A program made the translations under genes and the position numbers. Below are positions 21,839 through 34,153 of a stretch of 64,000 bases of DNA, in pieces. Positions within the stretch are counted from its first letter, which is position 1, and each line of letters starts with the position of its first letter. The notes beneath the pieces were generated by a model. The model ran no database searches. It saw only the letters and a program-made list of their open reading frames with translations, and was not told the DNA's origin. Source of the stretch: Ypsolopha sequella (lineage: Eukaryota > Arthropoda > Insecta > Lepidoptera > Ypsolophidae); assembly GCA_934047225.1 (NCBI GenBank), contig OW204000.1, positions 15,518,001 to 15,582,000 on the forward strand. Direction: 5' to 3'.

Positions 21839-22044
21839 AACCCCTACACTACTAAAAGATTAAAGGCAACAAAACATGAATAAAGCCGATATTACACAAT
21901 TATTTCATATGATCCTTTTTTAAATCATGTTGTAAAATTTTATCATTTAAATTGATCTTTTAAAATCAAGTATATTATATCGGCTCAAGAGAGATGTCTA
22001 TGTTGGCCACATCGTTAAATTAGCCATAATTAAAATTTCGACAA

Positions 22045-22150
22045 AAAGTAAAAAAATAGGTGCGACGACGACGAGCGAAGCGAAGCTAGAAGCATGTTAG
22101 GTTGCTGGTGATCATTCGGGAGCACAGTGAAGCGAGGCGTCCCCTTCAGT
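22045..22150 (+). repeat. ATAGGTGCGACGA-GAGCGAAGC repeat, copy 2
   Basis: It contains AAATAGGTGCGACGACG, GAGCGAAGCGAAGC, GGTTGCTGGTGATCAT and a CTTCAGTTTTAAC end. It matches the copies near 20.4 kb (inverted) and 45.1 kb. Confidence 0.7.
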
Positions 22151-23498
22151 TTTAACATATTTCATGATAATATGGCCGATCAGATCCGTCACGACATCTA
22201 CAATATGTATATTATGCTATGACATGTCTTTCGCCACGTTTCTTCAGCACTTTGGGTTTCCACAGTAAATTGCACTTTACAAATTCATTATCTTTCATTA
22301 CCTTGAGTTATTTACATACAATTTGTTTAAATTACATTAGCATGTAGATGTACATTCAAGATTAATTACTATTTATTACTTCACCAACTTATACTTCTCA
22401 ATTTTTCGTACGCCTTATGACTACGACATGCAGAAGTTATAAATATTATCATAGGTATATTAAAACCAATACATATAAATAGAAAGGCACTTCCATCTTT
22501 GAATATCAATTAAAGTGAAAGAAAATACTTATTGTTTAATCTTACATCGAATATAAATCTACCAACAAACTTTGCACTTAATGCTGTGATCGTAAAACAG
22601 AAACTTTTTTTTTTCAATCCTTGGAATATATTTATTAACATAACAATGATTTCTCTAAGTCATAGAAAAACCATCTGCAAACTTATTGTAAGGGAACTTA
22701 AGGAATGAAGGTTAGATGTTGCCTACTAAATGGCAATGTAAATGAAGGTTTATAAATGTGGCAGTATACAGATGCCAGATAAACGTAAAAATGGAATACA
22801 ACGGTGTTCCATTGGACCAATTCCCACAGAAACAAAACTTTGGCTGTAAATATAACTCAACGATAAACTCGCAAACATCCAAACAAAGACAATAAACAAT
22901 TCGAATTATAACATAAAATAACGTCGTCTATCTTTTAATCTATGGATAATCCTAAGTCTTAAAATTACGAACCATCTACTTCTTTAAAATTGCTTTCAAA
23001 TGTCTTGCGAAGATGACACAATTTAATATTTTCTGCATAAACATTAATAATTTAACAAGATTTTAACGAAGATCCGTTATAAGTTCGAAGGCAATTGAAA
23101 AGACATCATATGATATTTTCTGCCGTCGATATTATCTCTTAAATACAGCTCGTACCTTATTGTTACATACCATTATCCTGCATATACAACCTTAATTCTT
23201 TATCCAAATAATCTGATCAATTTACTAATTTCCGTAGCTTTTGACTGATAAATTAAGTTAGTGATACATTTACCACTTAAAACTACAATTTACCTAATGA
23301 TACATTTAGCAACACCGAAGCCAACTGACATCAGGGGCCGCCAAGCTACCTCAGTTCCAGGTATTTTTTGGCACAAACAGTCGTTATTCTCACGAAATAA
23401 TATTGGCTTTCTGAAGTATTTGAGCCTTATTCCGTATACCTAGAGCGGAGGTACAGTACCCTTCCATAATAGTCAATTTATCAAGGATTACATACCAC
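22151..23498. other. AT-rich stretch, possible 3' UTR of the crotonase gene
   Basis: No ORF or recognised repeat. It directly follows the minus-strand stop codon at 23499, so part of it is expected to be 3' UTR; several TTTATT words (AATAAA on the minus strand) occur, for example near 22628, but none can be singled out. Confidence 0.4.
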
Positions 23499-26400
23499 CT
23501 AGGCGGCGTTCAGGTACGCTTGCAAGGTCTCCTGACCTTCCACTGAGGTCCAGTAAGCCGCGATCATGTCTTGTTCTGATGAAAGACTTGACTGGAATGT
23601 TGCCTCCGCTTCAGGATTCCTATTCAACTTCAGAAGTTGCTTCTTGAGAAGTAGAGTCTGTGAAATAAAACATGTATTAAGAGGCGTCATCACGCGCAAA
23701 CCTCCATGCAAACGCTGTCGCCAAATTGTGAGTGTCTATGGAATATTATTATAATATTTAGGCTGAATCCATTAACATTATCTAGATTAATCTTAAATCA
23801 TTATCTAGATGTTTAATTCGAACTAAAAATCGTGAAATTTGCGTAATATCTTAACAACAAACCCCTAAAAAACGTAAATTTAACGGTTTTTTACCGAATG
23901 TGGTTATGGTTTTAGATAACATATAAAAATTAATACGAGTTAAACATCGAAAATGTTATCTAGACTAATAATTACCAAAAATAATGTTTGAAAACACACA
24001 GTCTTGCCAAAATCATGATTCTCCTATTTTACTTCCGCGACAAAATTGCCACGATTGTATTGCCCTCGCAAGTTTCATGGAGTGTGCACCTTATAGCGAA
24101 ATGAAACAGCATGACATTTGGCCACGCCCATTACTGGGTTGGACTCGTCATGATGTCTGTTCTTAAATAAAAAATACATGACGAAAATCTAGCTTATCTA
24201 GTTTTGTATTTATTGTACGTTTCTACCGTAAGAGAAACACCCAATGGAAGCGCCGGTTGCCAATCTTTATGCTTTTTAGTGGACTGTATCGCGGTTTATT
24301 TAAGGTGCTTGGTCTCGATAGATAAATAGATATAACAAAACAAGGGAAGCAATCGTGCACTGGCCTTAGACGTAGGAAGATGCTGGAGTCTGCCGCGCGG
24401 CCGTCTTTGTCTCGTAACAGCGATTACTGTGAATCCTTGTTGTCCGTTTGTCCACCTCCAAGAGTGTGTATTTAAATGATATAAAAATCGACACCAGAAC
24501 GACACTCGCGGTTTCTTTTTGGGTAACCGAAGGGCTCAACTATAAGCGGGAGTCCATAAACGGTGCGCGGTGGTTCAACGATGCTTCTTTTAAAGCGTCC
24601 AGAAGTCATGTAGTGACGTGTGTTCGGGTCAGTTCCGAATCCTCGCTGTCTATCAGGTGGCAGCATTCGTCGGTAAAACAGTGCAACAATTGCTTTAGGT
24701 TGAGGAAATACGACGGAGACTAGTCAGTAAAACGGTATAATAATAAAGCGGTTACAATAATTATAGATGGCGCCACCACCCAGTGATGCAGTCTATTTCG
24801 TAACTTCGACCAAAGTAAAATGAATGGACGGGCCTTGCCTTTACAATTTGCTCACTCATAACGAGTCAAAGCAATTGTATATACCTATATACTGCAATAC
24901 CTAATTGTAAGTATTTATAGTGCATTTGCTACAAAAAAAAGATAGCGAATAAAAAACTACGTGAGAAAAAGAGAACACCTGCTTTTATCTGTTGCTTTTG
25001 CACTGTTTGACATTTGAAGACCAAACAAGAGTAGCCATTTTCTACCAAATCAGTTTATTGCTCAAAGTAGCGTTAGCAAAACGATTTGGTACAAAATAAA
25101 AAAATCTGTACATTTTTTGGGTACAATTTTGAAAATTTAATTTTGTGTAAGGTAAGTTAATGTGTAGGGTCGGATAATATAATGATTGCGCCCATATCCT
25201 TATTTTTCTCATTGTACAATTAATTAGAAAGAAAGAAAGTTCATGTAAGAAATAGGGACTAAGTTAGTAGCAGGAAATAAACGTTAGCCTTGACTAGTAA
25301 AGATAAAAAAAACACATTGTATTAAAATCTTTTATTTATTTATTATTGTAAATTATGTATACATCATTAAAAGATTTCGTAAGCTAAATTAAAAAAAAAC
25401 GTGGGTAATGGTTCCTTCTTAAAGTTAAACGTCAGTAGTTCAGCGTAAAGTGTATAACTTAACTTTGTTTTTCTTGTTTAGAAATTAAAACATTGAAAAG
25501 CATTTTGATCTGTGCCATTTGACGCCAATTGTTCAGTATTAGTGAGGTTTATAAAGCAAGAGTTTGAAATTGTATACGCAATTAGTCATGATCTTCTCAA
25601 AACCAACTTAAATCATGACCAGATCATGACTAAATTATGCATAAAATTTTATAAACCTCACTAATATTGAACTATTGGGGTTAACTGCCACGTACCAAAA
25701 TGATTTTCAATTTTTGACGTCTTAACAAGAAGTACATAGTTAAGTTATGCATTTTGTGCTAAGCGACTGACGTTTAACTTTAAGTAAAAGATTAAGGTGT
25801 TTATTTTTTAGTTAGGAGAACCAATTACAACATAATGGTTTTTTTAACTCTTTAGGTACAGAACCTTAATAACTTTTATAAAAATCTAATAATCATTTTA
25901 AAATACCTATTCAACAAGACCACTATTAAATAATGAAAAATTCACCTTGATTTTTTGTGTGGGTTAAAAAAAAAAGAGAAATCCAAAGAAATTGCTGAGT
26001 ATTTAACACCCTTAATAATTACTTGACAATTAGGTATTGCCGTTTTATTTATTTTTCGCTTTCCTTTTTTAGTCATGTACGTTTCACCGGGTGCAAAGTG
26101 GTCGGAGCAAATACGGATGTATTTATTCGAGGTCCATTGTTCATCCCGTCTAACTGTCCGTACATTTTCCACCTATTTTTGATGAATGGCAAAATCACTT
26201 GGGAATATATAATATTATTAAACAGTTAGTTTCAAAAAACTGATGAACATAAGCTTTATACGATCGCATGGTACAACTTGGTACAATGATGGTACAATAT
26301 GAATCTAGTTTGCTGTCGGTACATCTGGTCTAAGATCAGCATTGTCGAACAGAGCGAGCTTTCCTTATCGCACTTAGTATATTCGTATATTTCTGTCCTG

Positions 26401-29400
26401 TTACGATGGGATACACAACAAAATGGAGACAACGAAACAATGTTTATTGAAATTAGTTACGTTCGTGATAAAATAGATTGATAAACATGTTCTTACGCGT
26501 GAAATGTGATGACTTTTACTTTGCTTTTTGGTAGTATTTTACTTTTCGTCAGCTATTTGGATGGCATGTAATAATAAGCGTACATGTGGCACTTCTAACA
26601 GACAGAGACCGACTGAGATCAAGTGAGAGCCGGCGCTCACTTTACAGACTTCAAAAATCTGCACGCTATGGCCCGTCCATTCATTTTATTTTGGTCGAAG
26701 TTTCGTAACGCCGCATTCCGAAAATTATGGAATATGTATGTTGACTTAATGTGTAAAAGATTTAGTTTAAAGCTCTAGGCAGCACAAGGTTATCTTATCA
26801 ATGTAGGTTACGACTTACGACCTAATGACGCGTCATGAATTGGACTACTCTCTGTAGTAGTTGTGATCATGCGGACTTTAATATTACTGTTATTGTTTAG
26901 CGCAACATTTACTAAGAGTAACAAAAGTGAAGAGCCCACACTGTATTACTACGGCTTAGTGAGTATAAAGAAAATAGGTTTTGGTACCGATTCGGTGAAG
27001 CACATCTTAACTTATTTGACAGGACTAAACTTAATTTACGCGTTCTGTCCTTGTCTTTTCGATAAAGAAAGAAAAAGACAGGACGCTTAAAATAAGGTTA
27101 GTCCTGTCAAATAAGTTAAGACGTGTTATGCCGAATCGATACCTTTATAAACTAAATCATAGAAAATAACGAAACATGTTCCTGTACTGCCTAATGCACA
27201 AATACAACATTTATCCAAATATACAAGGTGTAACAGAAAGGTGTAACCATATCTGAAGAGCTTATTCAGTCAATAGTATAGAACAACTTTTACTATGAAG
27301 CCAACCCTGAAATCTCAAAAAAAAAATATGCTCTTCCATACATTTCAGCCGAGCGACATTGCATTTTTCTATTAAAAAGTTGATTTTTTTTTCGAGTTAC
27401 AGTGTTTGTTCCATAGTTAAAATTGTTCTATACCATTGACTGAGTAAGCTCTTCAAATATGGTTACACCTTTCTGTTACACGTTGTATATTCATTAATTC
27501 CCACAATGCAGGAGGAAAGCGAGCGCGGCTTGCCACAATGTGAGACACATCAAGCGTGTTCAGTGCTACTAGAACGTTACTGGCGCCCCGCGGCTTTAGT
27601 GCGTTTGTGTCGTTGCGGCAGACGCCAGCGATGTCCAGACTCTATGGTGCTGGATCACCGGTCTATTGAGCTGAACAACCGAGCGCAGTTCAAGGTGAAC
27701 ACAAATTTAAATACAATAATGTTCAGAGTTTTTAAAAGTTGAGTTGTTCTAATGAACGAATTTGAAGATTATTATTTTTTTGTTTACAGTTCTGCCAACC
27801 CGTCACAGACTGGCCGCAGTGTTCGTACAACGAAATATCTCTCGTTGTGAACACGTCTTACGAACGGCTCGACCCGGACGAGCTAGAAGAACTACACCAT
27901 CAAAATGTGCACTTAACTCCACCAAAGATTGCATTTAAATGTCGTTGTAGATACCCTAACTATTGGCAGTTAAATTCTACTTCTTCGGACGGCGCAACAC
28001 ACAGTTTCCAGTGTCGTTTGCTACCGGTGTGCAATACGGGTGCGTTCTGTGGGAACTTCCGTTTTGATCTGCACTCTCTATATCAGTCGTGCCAATGTCC
28101 CAGGCATCATATTTGTGTACACAATGGCGGCGTGACTTACACAAACATAGCCGAGCTATTGTACCGTGGGAAAGGCAGGAAGGCGTATTGTCATAGAATC
28201 AGTGGCGAGGATGACTACAGTTATGAGGAGTATCAGCAACCAAGTGATGAGATGTGAACAAGCTACCATTAATTTCATAATATTCTTGATAAACATTCGG
28301 TAATAACCATAACGTCTTTCTTATTTACCCCCGGTTTCTGAAAGGCCAATCAATGTTAACAGTAGATTAAAAAATAATTATCTGCGGATTAAGCCAGAAA
28401 AAGTGGGAATTTCACGTTGAAATCAAAAATTGACTAAGTTAATTATTGATTCATCACTATTCAGACTTCATATATGCTTTATTTTTCACCGTTATTTGCG
28501 GTTAAAGTTTTTTTAATCTACTGTTAACTTTGATTGGCCTTTCAGAAACCGGGGGTAAGTCTTCAAGTGAGATATTTTTGTCTTACGACTGGAAAAACGG
28601 TAACCTCTTCTTCGGCGGGCTCGGTTTCTTCACGATCATTCTCAGTATATCCTTATAGTCAAATCCAGTAGATCTGCTGAGACTTTTTTTTCTCATTAGA
28701 TCTATATGGATTTACTTAAAAAAATTGGATCCTACTTGGTAGATCTACTGGGAACGATCGTCAAAAATGGATGTACCATCCTTGAGTGTTATTATTTTAT
28801 GTTTATTGGCTATAATTCTACATCATCATAACATAGTATATGATTTAAAAAAATACGATAAATGAAACACTCAAGATTCCAAAAAGCTTATGCTAGACAG
28901 TCTAGACACATTTGATTTTGATTTCCTTATTTAGCTCTCAGTGTCACATTTGCAGTACGATATGCTCATTTTGCTTTAGTAAAAATATTCGTACATAATC
29001 TACCAAAGAAAAAAATCGCAAGCCCACTTTTCGACCCTTTTGCAATTAACAGGAGTGAATAGTAGGCCCAGTAACCATTTCGCCGTAGATTGAATGTATA
29101 GGATGTCTCCAACTCACATGAGAAGGCTGAGCCGCTAGATCCTGAGCACATGCTCTAAGCTCTTCGAGGAAACGGTCCGACCACACCATGCGGCTGACCA
29201 GCCCTCGCTGCAGCGCTTCAGCAGCTGACAATTGCCGCCCGAATATTACTATCTCCTTCACCTGGAATATTATGGAATGAGCTACAGTTTAATACAACTG
29301 CAGTTTAATAGTATATACAATATATACATACATATATAATATATGTACAAAATTTTTATGAAGACTTAATTTGAAGCGAGAATTCCAGATAAAATTAAGA

Positions 29401-32400
29401 AAAGTCCGTCAGTCTGTGCCATACACAATGGATGAATGATAATCTTCTTGAAAAGACACATTATTTGACACCCCATACGAATTTTCAATATATTATGTTG
29501 TCATGAAACATTTTCCCGGGACCTTACGGCAATTTTACATTTACACGTCAAACAAAGCGGTCCAAAAATTCATCAGGTACGCCACACAGTTGGACACCAA
29601 AGACTGACATAATATAAAAATAATTATCATTTAACTTTAGTCTCTAATCCCATTAAATATTTTAGCAATAAGGCAATTGCAACATCAAAAGCAGTTTTAT
29701 AAGTATCTAGATTGTTTATCCGATGTTATAATATTACATTATAACACCGGAATTCTGCGCCCATTGACCCAATTTATTATTAAACCGCTAGAGACCCAAC
29801 AGAGACGAAAAATAAGTGCCGATCTATTTATTAAGCCACGCCCCCTTTATCGTGATTGGCCTTCAAGCTGCATTAACCGAAACAACGTACCTTACGTGGT
29901 AAATCGTTAGTTGGAAATATTATAAATAAAGACGATATTTTTTATGGTCGTAGATAAAGTATTGTGTGCAACTGAATGTAATTAGACATTGGGGCACTTG
30001 GGCAAAATTTTTACGAAACTCACTTCGTTCGTTTTGTAAGCAAGCACTCATGTCCCAATGGCTCAAATAATGTTACAGTTGCACAAAATACTATTAGAGA
30101 TGCGGGTTCGAGCCCCATCTGATATTTATTTTTCTCAGAGAATTTGTTTGTAATTTATATTTTTCTGATATTTATCTTTCTCAAAAAATTTGTTTGTCTT
30201 TGACATTTTTCTATCTTGTAATGCATTTATCAATATTAAGTTTCCAAAGCGATGGATTTCGCAATCATATAATCCCTAATCCCATTACTCATAAATACCT
30301 AAATTTTTTGAAAACAAATGTAGTGGAACAAATTTAATACAGTGTATACAGAGCTAAGTGGTAGTAAATTACCAAAGTGTGCGGCAAGAACCGACACTCC
30401 GACGTGAGCACTGAGACGCCCGGCACGAGCGGCGCGAGGCGATCATGCGCCAGCGCAAACGTGACGCGGTCTGACGTCACCGCCATGTCGCAGAGCACCA
30501 GCATCGCTAGACCGAAGCCCTCGCATGGACTCGACACGCCGCATACCAGAAGCTTGCTGTGCTGAGACATACATGATAGGACGGATCTGAAAAAGAGTGT
30601 AGAATGCATGAAGAAAACAATAGGGTTTTCTATTTTCGTTACTGAAAAACCTAATTGCCAAGGCCACAAAGTGTGCAGCTTATGATGTTTCGTCTTTGAA
30701 TGTCCTGATTGACCTTTAAAGAATGTTTTTTTTTCCCCTATATGAATTAAACCCTGTGTAGAGAATACAGCACTAGGCCACAAAATCAAACACAATGGTT
30801 TTTCTCTTAGAAAGGTTTTATCTCTAAGTGATAGGGTAGATTCAACAAAATGGGAAATAAAATTTGGAACAATAAAAAGCTACAATAAATCCGAACCTTA
30901 TTGCTTCAGTAATTTCAAAAGCGTAGTTTGTTCTTTTCTCCATGTTAGCATCCAATAGTGGTCTCAGATCTAAACTGGAGCAGAGTGACCCAGACTCTGA
31001 AGTTAGCAGTGTTATTGAAACTTCCTTTGTCTTCTCAATTAGTTGAAGAGCTTGTTCTAGCTCCAAAAGGACCTATAAATAATTTAAATAATTAGGTTTA
31101 GTTCTAAATACGTTAGCGGTAAAGTTGAAAATTACAGCTGTACCTGAATTCCATATGAATTATTTGAGGACCCTGGCTTTCCAATACTTATTTCAGCTAT
31201 CCTGTTATCAAATGATACTGACAATGTTTTGAATTTTGGTGCCACTGGTCTACTTTCAGATTTTAGAGTTAGTTTCTTTTGTTTTAATGGTTTATCAGTC
31301 TTGCTCTCACGCTTTCTCTTATTAAGGACATTGGATAGTTTCGAGTTTAGTTTCTCTTTTATGTTCATGCAAACATTTTTGTTTATCACTTCAGGAATCT
31401 CATTAGAAGTTTCAGCCATGAAGACATTTGAAGTGTCGACACCATTTTCAGCAGCAACATTTTCATTTTCATCATCAGCTTTCATAGTTTCAGCAGCTTG
31501 CTGTAATGCTTGAGCTACAGTCTGGGCTGTGCCTGACTCCACATCACTGAGCCGTCGAGGACTCATACATGTGTCGGAGTATGAACTAGACGAATGACGC
31601 CGATAGATGATCGAGTCATCAGCACTGTGAGTTTCAAAATCTTCGCCAACTGACATGGACTTAACAGAACCACTCAGTGAAGACCTTAGCTTTCCACCTG
31701 GAACCTTTTTACCATCAGCTGCTTCCCTTGGAGTTTCCTTTTTTCTTTCCCTGAATTTCATTTCATTAGCTTCAGGGGTATTTTGATTGATCTTCTTGAT
31801 AAATTCTGCTTTGGTTCTCATATTTTTCTTGTTACCCTTGTTTGATGCTTCTGGTGTAAGTTGGTATATCATGTTGACCGCACCTTCATCCATCAAAAGT
31901 TTGTCTACTTCAGTCAATCTTCTGTTTTGTTTGTTACTTTTAGGTGTGGGCTTTTTCCATAAGGACTTTCCTATCGGTGACTTGGAAGTAGCTCTGGGAG
32001 TTGGCTGCTCAGACTTCATTTTCTTAGGTGCTGGTTGCTCTTTCTCTACCAGTGGCTCCTTAGTTTTAACAGTAGTTTTGGCCTTCGTAAATGTGTCTGG
32101 GTTATCTGGATCAAAAGGTACTTTCTTCTTTATAATCCTCCCCAGTCTCTTTGTATGACCATCATCAGTAGATTTGTTTACAGTGAGTGGCTGGCTCTCT
32201 TTTGTTGAAGAATCAATTAAAGTCTGGTCTGCAACAATCTCTTCATTAGTTACTTCCTGTTGTTGCACAACAAGGCTTTCTGAAGAGTTCAACAAATTCT
32301 GACTTTCATCCAACAAACTGTCGTCTTTCTCATCATCAGGCTCATCATCTTCCCAGTCCTCAACCAATGATGTCACTAAATTTTTTTCTTTTGACTTTTC

Positions 32401-33696
32401 TGGTTGTAATTTATGCTGCTTGGGCTTTTCTGTTTGTGCAATGTCTTTCTTAGGTTTTTCTGTTGATGAGTTTTCTTTCTTGGGCTTTTCTGTTAATGAG
32501 ATTTCTTTTCTAGGCTTTTCTATAGAAGACTTTTCTTTCTTAGGCTTTTCTGATGATGATTTTTCTTTTGCCAACTTCTCTGAAGATACATTTTCTTTTT
32601 TGGACATTTCTGATGATAAGTTTTCAGTTTTAGAGGTTTTTGGTGATAAGTTTTCAATTATAGTTTTTTTCAGTGATAAGTCTTTGTCTGGTGCTGGTAT
32701 TATTAGCTCAGGTACTGTTCCAGGGGCCCCTCCTGAGTTTGGTTTTACCTCTGAATTTGATGATTGTTCTTTATTGGTCAACTTTCTCCTACGTGGAACA
32801 GGTTTTCTTTTTAACAATAAACTGATATTTTCATCTGTTTTTTTGTTTCTTCTTTGTGCAACTACAGTTGCAACATTTGGTTTGGATTTTCGTGGTCTTT
32901 TGGTCTTTTGGCTCTTTAGTTTAGACAACTGATTCAGTGCTAACTCTGCCTCATTTTGATACCCTTTATGACCAGATTCTATATCATTACCTTCCAAAAT
33001 ATCTAAGAGTTCTTCTTTGTTAAAGACCTCTTGTCGCAAGGTACTGTTATTATTCTCAGCACTTTCTGTTCTCAGTGCTTCACCCAAGTCTATATTGTGA
33101 CCCTCTAGATCACTCAAAATTTCGTTATCTGCTTCATTCTCGTGAATGTTATTCAATTCGGAAATAACTGTCTCCTCCTTTTCAACCACAACCTCTGTTT
33201 CAAACTGTACGTGATCACTAGATGTGTCTATATTACTGTCTGATACCGTTCCAGTCTCAATAAATGAAACTGTGCTCTCTAATGGACAGTTTGATTGATC
33301 CAAATTAATTTCAATCACATTAGTTGTATTATTATCATCTTTAATAGATATATTATCATCAATATTACTGTCTACAGGTGGGATTTCGATGTACTGTGGT
33401 TCAGAGATGATGTTGGAATCATTTGTTGCATGAGCTGCTTCATTAGCCATAGCCTCTAAAATCTGACTAGCTTCCATGCTATCTATGTGGTTGTAAGAAT
33501 CAGATATCACTGCTTCAGTGGCAATGTTGTCTTCATTGCTCAAGCCAACATCCTCCGATGCCGACAGCGAAACTCCGTTTGTTTTCGGACATTCCCCTGC
33601 TGTATTGGCTGTGTGCACCTCAGATAACTCCGTGAGGTTCTCTTTGATGCCCTCCAAAGACTGAATATGAACTGGGTGCTCTTCTAAAGCTTCCAT
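23499..33696 (-). CDS. Large nuclear-type protein with C-terminal crotonase (CDYL-like) domain
   Basis: Five coding exons on the minus strand: 31144-33696, 30897-31072, 30373-30586, 29118-29261 and 23499-23657 (TAG). Phases (0, 2, 0, 0) agree, giving about 1081 residues. The ATG chosen (33694-33696) has an AAAATGG context. Residues 1-780 are low-complexity, acidic then lysine-rich, with six or more short repeats of type SEKPKKEKSS. The C-terminal 300 residues form an enoyl-CoA hydratase/isomerase fold: FDNRIAEISIGKP, TSESGSLCSSLDLRPLL, CEGFGLAMLVLCDMAVTSD and IFGRQLSAAEALQRGLVSRM. This pairing resembles CDYL corepressors, but no chromodomain is seen. No catalytic Glu is evident, suggesting binding rather than catalysis. 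One donor (GTTCGG after exon 2) is weak. Confidence 0.85.
24230..24725. other. GC-richer island inside the last intron
   Basis: Higher GC than its surroundings, open in two frames for 60-90 codons (for example 24448-24723), with a TATTTAAAT at about 24470. No domain, start context or splice signals support a gene. It might be an unrecognised exon, promoter or old repeat. Confidence 0.25.
25413..25790. repeat. Large imperfect palindrome
   Basis: Arms of about 180 bases: the left begins CTTAAAGTTAAACGTCAGT and contains AGTGAGGTTTATAAA; the right contains TTTATAAACCTCACTAAT and ends GACGTTTAACTTTAAG. Pairing is imperfect but continuous. It could be a fold-back element nested within the larger TIR element. 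Confidence 0.8.
25942..26172 (-). pseudogene. THAP zinc-binding domain fragment
   Basis: The reading frame after an acceptor-like AAAATAG holds ENVRTVRRDEQW, then ICSDHFAPGETYM and a basic RKINKTAIPN. This is the second half of a THAP (C2CH) domain: the Trp, the C-x2-H pair and the following F/P positions. The first half with the Cys pair is missing and no in-frame upstream exon was found, so it looks broken. THAP domains bind DNA in P-element transposases and host factors. Confidence 0.6.
26869..28257 (+). CDS. Secreted cysteine-rich protein, nested in an intron
   Basis: Exons are 26869-26958, 27512-27694 and 27790-28257 (TGA); all junctions are GT-AG and phase 0, giving 246 residues. The N-terminus (MRTLILLLLFSATFTKS) is a clear signal peptide with no later membrane segment, so the product should be secreted. 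Sixteen cysteines follow, an even number that suits eight disulfides: five in exon 2 (with LCRCGRRQRC) and eleven in exon 3 (KCRCRYPNYWQL, SCQCPRHHICVHNGG). The segment DHRSIELNNRAQFKFCQPV spans the exon 2-3 join. I do not recognise the family and infer no activity. The gene lies on the opposite strand inside the last intron of the crotonase gene; two MITEs occupy its first intron. Confidence 0.82.
26983..27143. mobile_element. MITE, CCGATTCGG family, copy 2
   Basis: Inverted ends GGTACCGATTCGG and CCGAATCGATACC, with ACTTATTTGACAGGACTAAA inside and its inverted match near the other end. It lies in intron 1 of the cysteine-rich gene, 25 bases after the donor site. Confidence 0.9.
27219..27490. 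mobile_element. MITE with TATACAAGGTGTAACAGAAAG ends
   Basis: The left end ACAAGGTGTAACAGAAAGG and the right end CCTTTCTGTTACACGTTGT-type are inverted repeats of about 70 bases, including AAGAGCTTATTCAGTCAAT. TA dinucleotides flank both ends. It lies in the same intron and ends about 20 bases before exon 2. Confidence 0.88.
28325..28558. mobile_element. MITE with TTACCCCCGGTTTCTGAAAGG ends
   Basis: TTACCCCCGGTTTCTGAAAG and its inverted copy CTTTCAGAAACCGGGGGTAA form about 50-base TIRs that continue through CCAATCAATGTTAAC. It lies 67 bases after the stop codon of the cysteine-rich gene and could be in its 3' UTR. Confidence 0.9.
28632..28761. mobile_element. Small imperfect palindromic element
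   Basis: ACGATCATTCTCAGTA on the left pairs with the inverted TACTGGGAACGATCGT on the right; inside, CAAATCCAGTAGATCTGC has a partial inverted match. Probably an old MITE. Confidence 0.55.
29950..30097. mobile_element. Palindromic MITE
   Basis: GTATTGTGTGCAACTG...ACATTGGGGCA on the left pairs with the inverted TGTCCCAATGGCTC...CAGTTGCACAAAATAC on the right. The central part holds ACTCACTTCGTTCGTTTTGT. It is in the intron between crotonase exons 4 and 3. Confidence 0.7.
30119..30210. repeat. Two-unit tandem repeat of about 46 bases
   Basis: CTGATATTTATTTTTCTCAG and CTGATATTTATCTTTCTCAA begin two successive similar units, both with AATTTGTTTGT. Confidence 0.75.
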
Positions 33697-34153
33697 TTTA
33701 ATTTTCAATGGCTAACCTATTTACCTAAAGTAACAGTTTGTAAAATTGACACTGTTGATGATAATAATTAATTTAAGAACATACACAATCACATTTATTC
33801 AGCATTATTATTATGTTTTAGATACAAATATATGCGCAAAACGCGATTTTTATCGCATTTCGTACTTCTTGAAAAGTTTTCTTGCGTCCATTAATTAGGG
33901 TTACCATAAATAAAATAAAAAGATAAAAAACAAACATGGAAAAAGAGGCAACCGCAGATGGCAAGCAAGCGGGGCATTTACAGACAATGTCTGGGGGGCG
34001 TGAAGGCATCAAGCCTCAACCACTGAGCAAATTTGGTTTATTAGTCTGAGCTTCAATTCTATGGCTTCAAGCAAACCAAACCAAAGTGGAAACCACCGTC
34101 CGTACTACTATGTGAAAGCGATGTTCAACCGAAGAGTACATTTTATCTGTTCA

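Larger units (their letters stand above)
24794..26709. mobile_element. TIR element carrying a THAP-domain fragment
   Basis: The left end contains AACTTCGACCAAAGTAAAAT followed by GAATGGACGGGCC; the right end is the inverted match (GGCCCGTCCATTC...TTTGGTCGAAGTTTCG). TIRs are about 40 bases with three or four mismatches. Inside are a 370-bp palindrome (25413-25790) and a THAP fragment on the minus strand (25942-26172). No transposase core was found. It sits in the last intron of the crotonase gene. Boundaries are approximate because no target duplication was identified. Confidence 0.7.

Noticed and set aside
31229..32932. Plus-strand ORFs opposite the crotonase exon 1
   Set aside because: They are antisense shadows; their Phe/Ser-rich repeats are the mirror of the Lys/Glu-rich repeats in the real frame.
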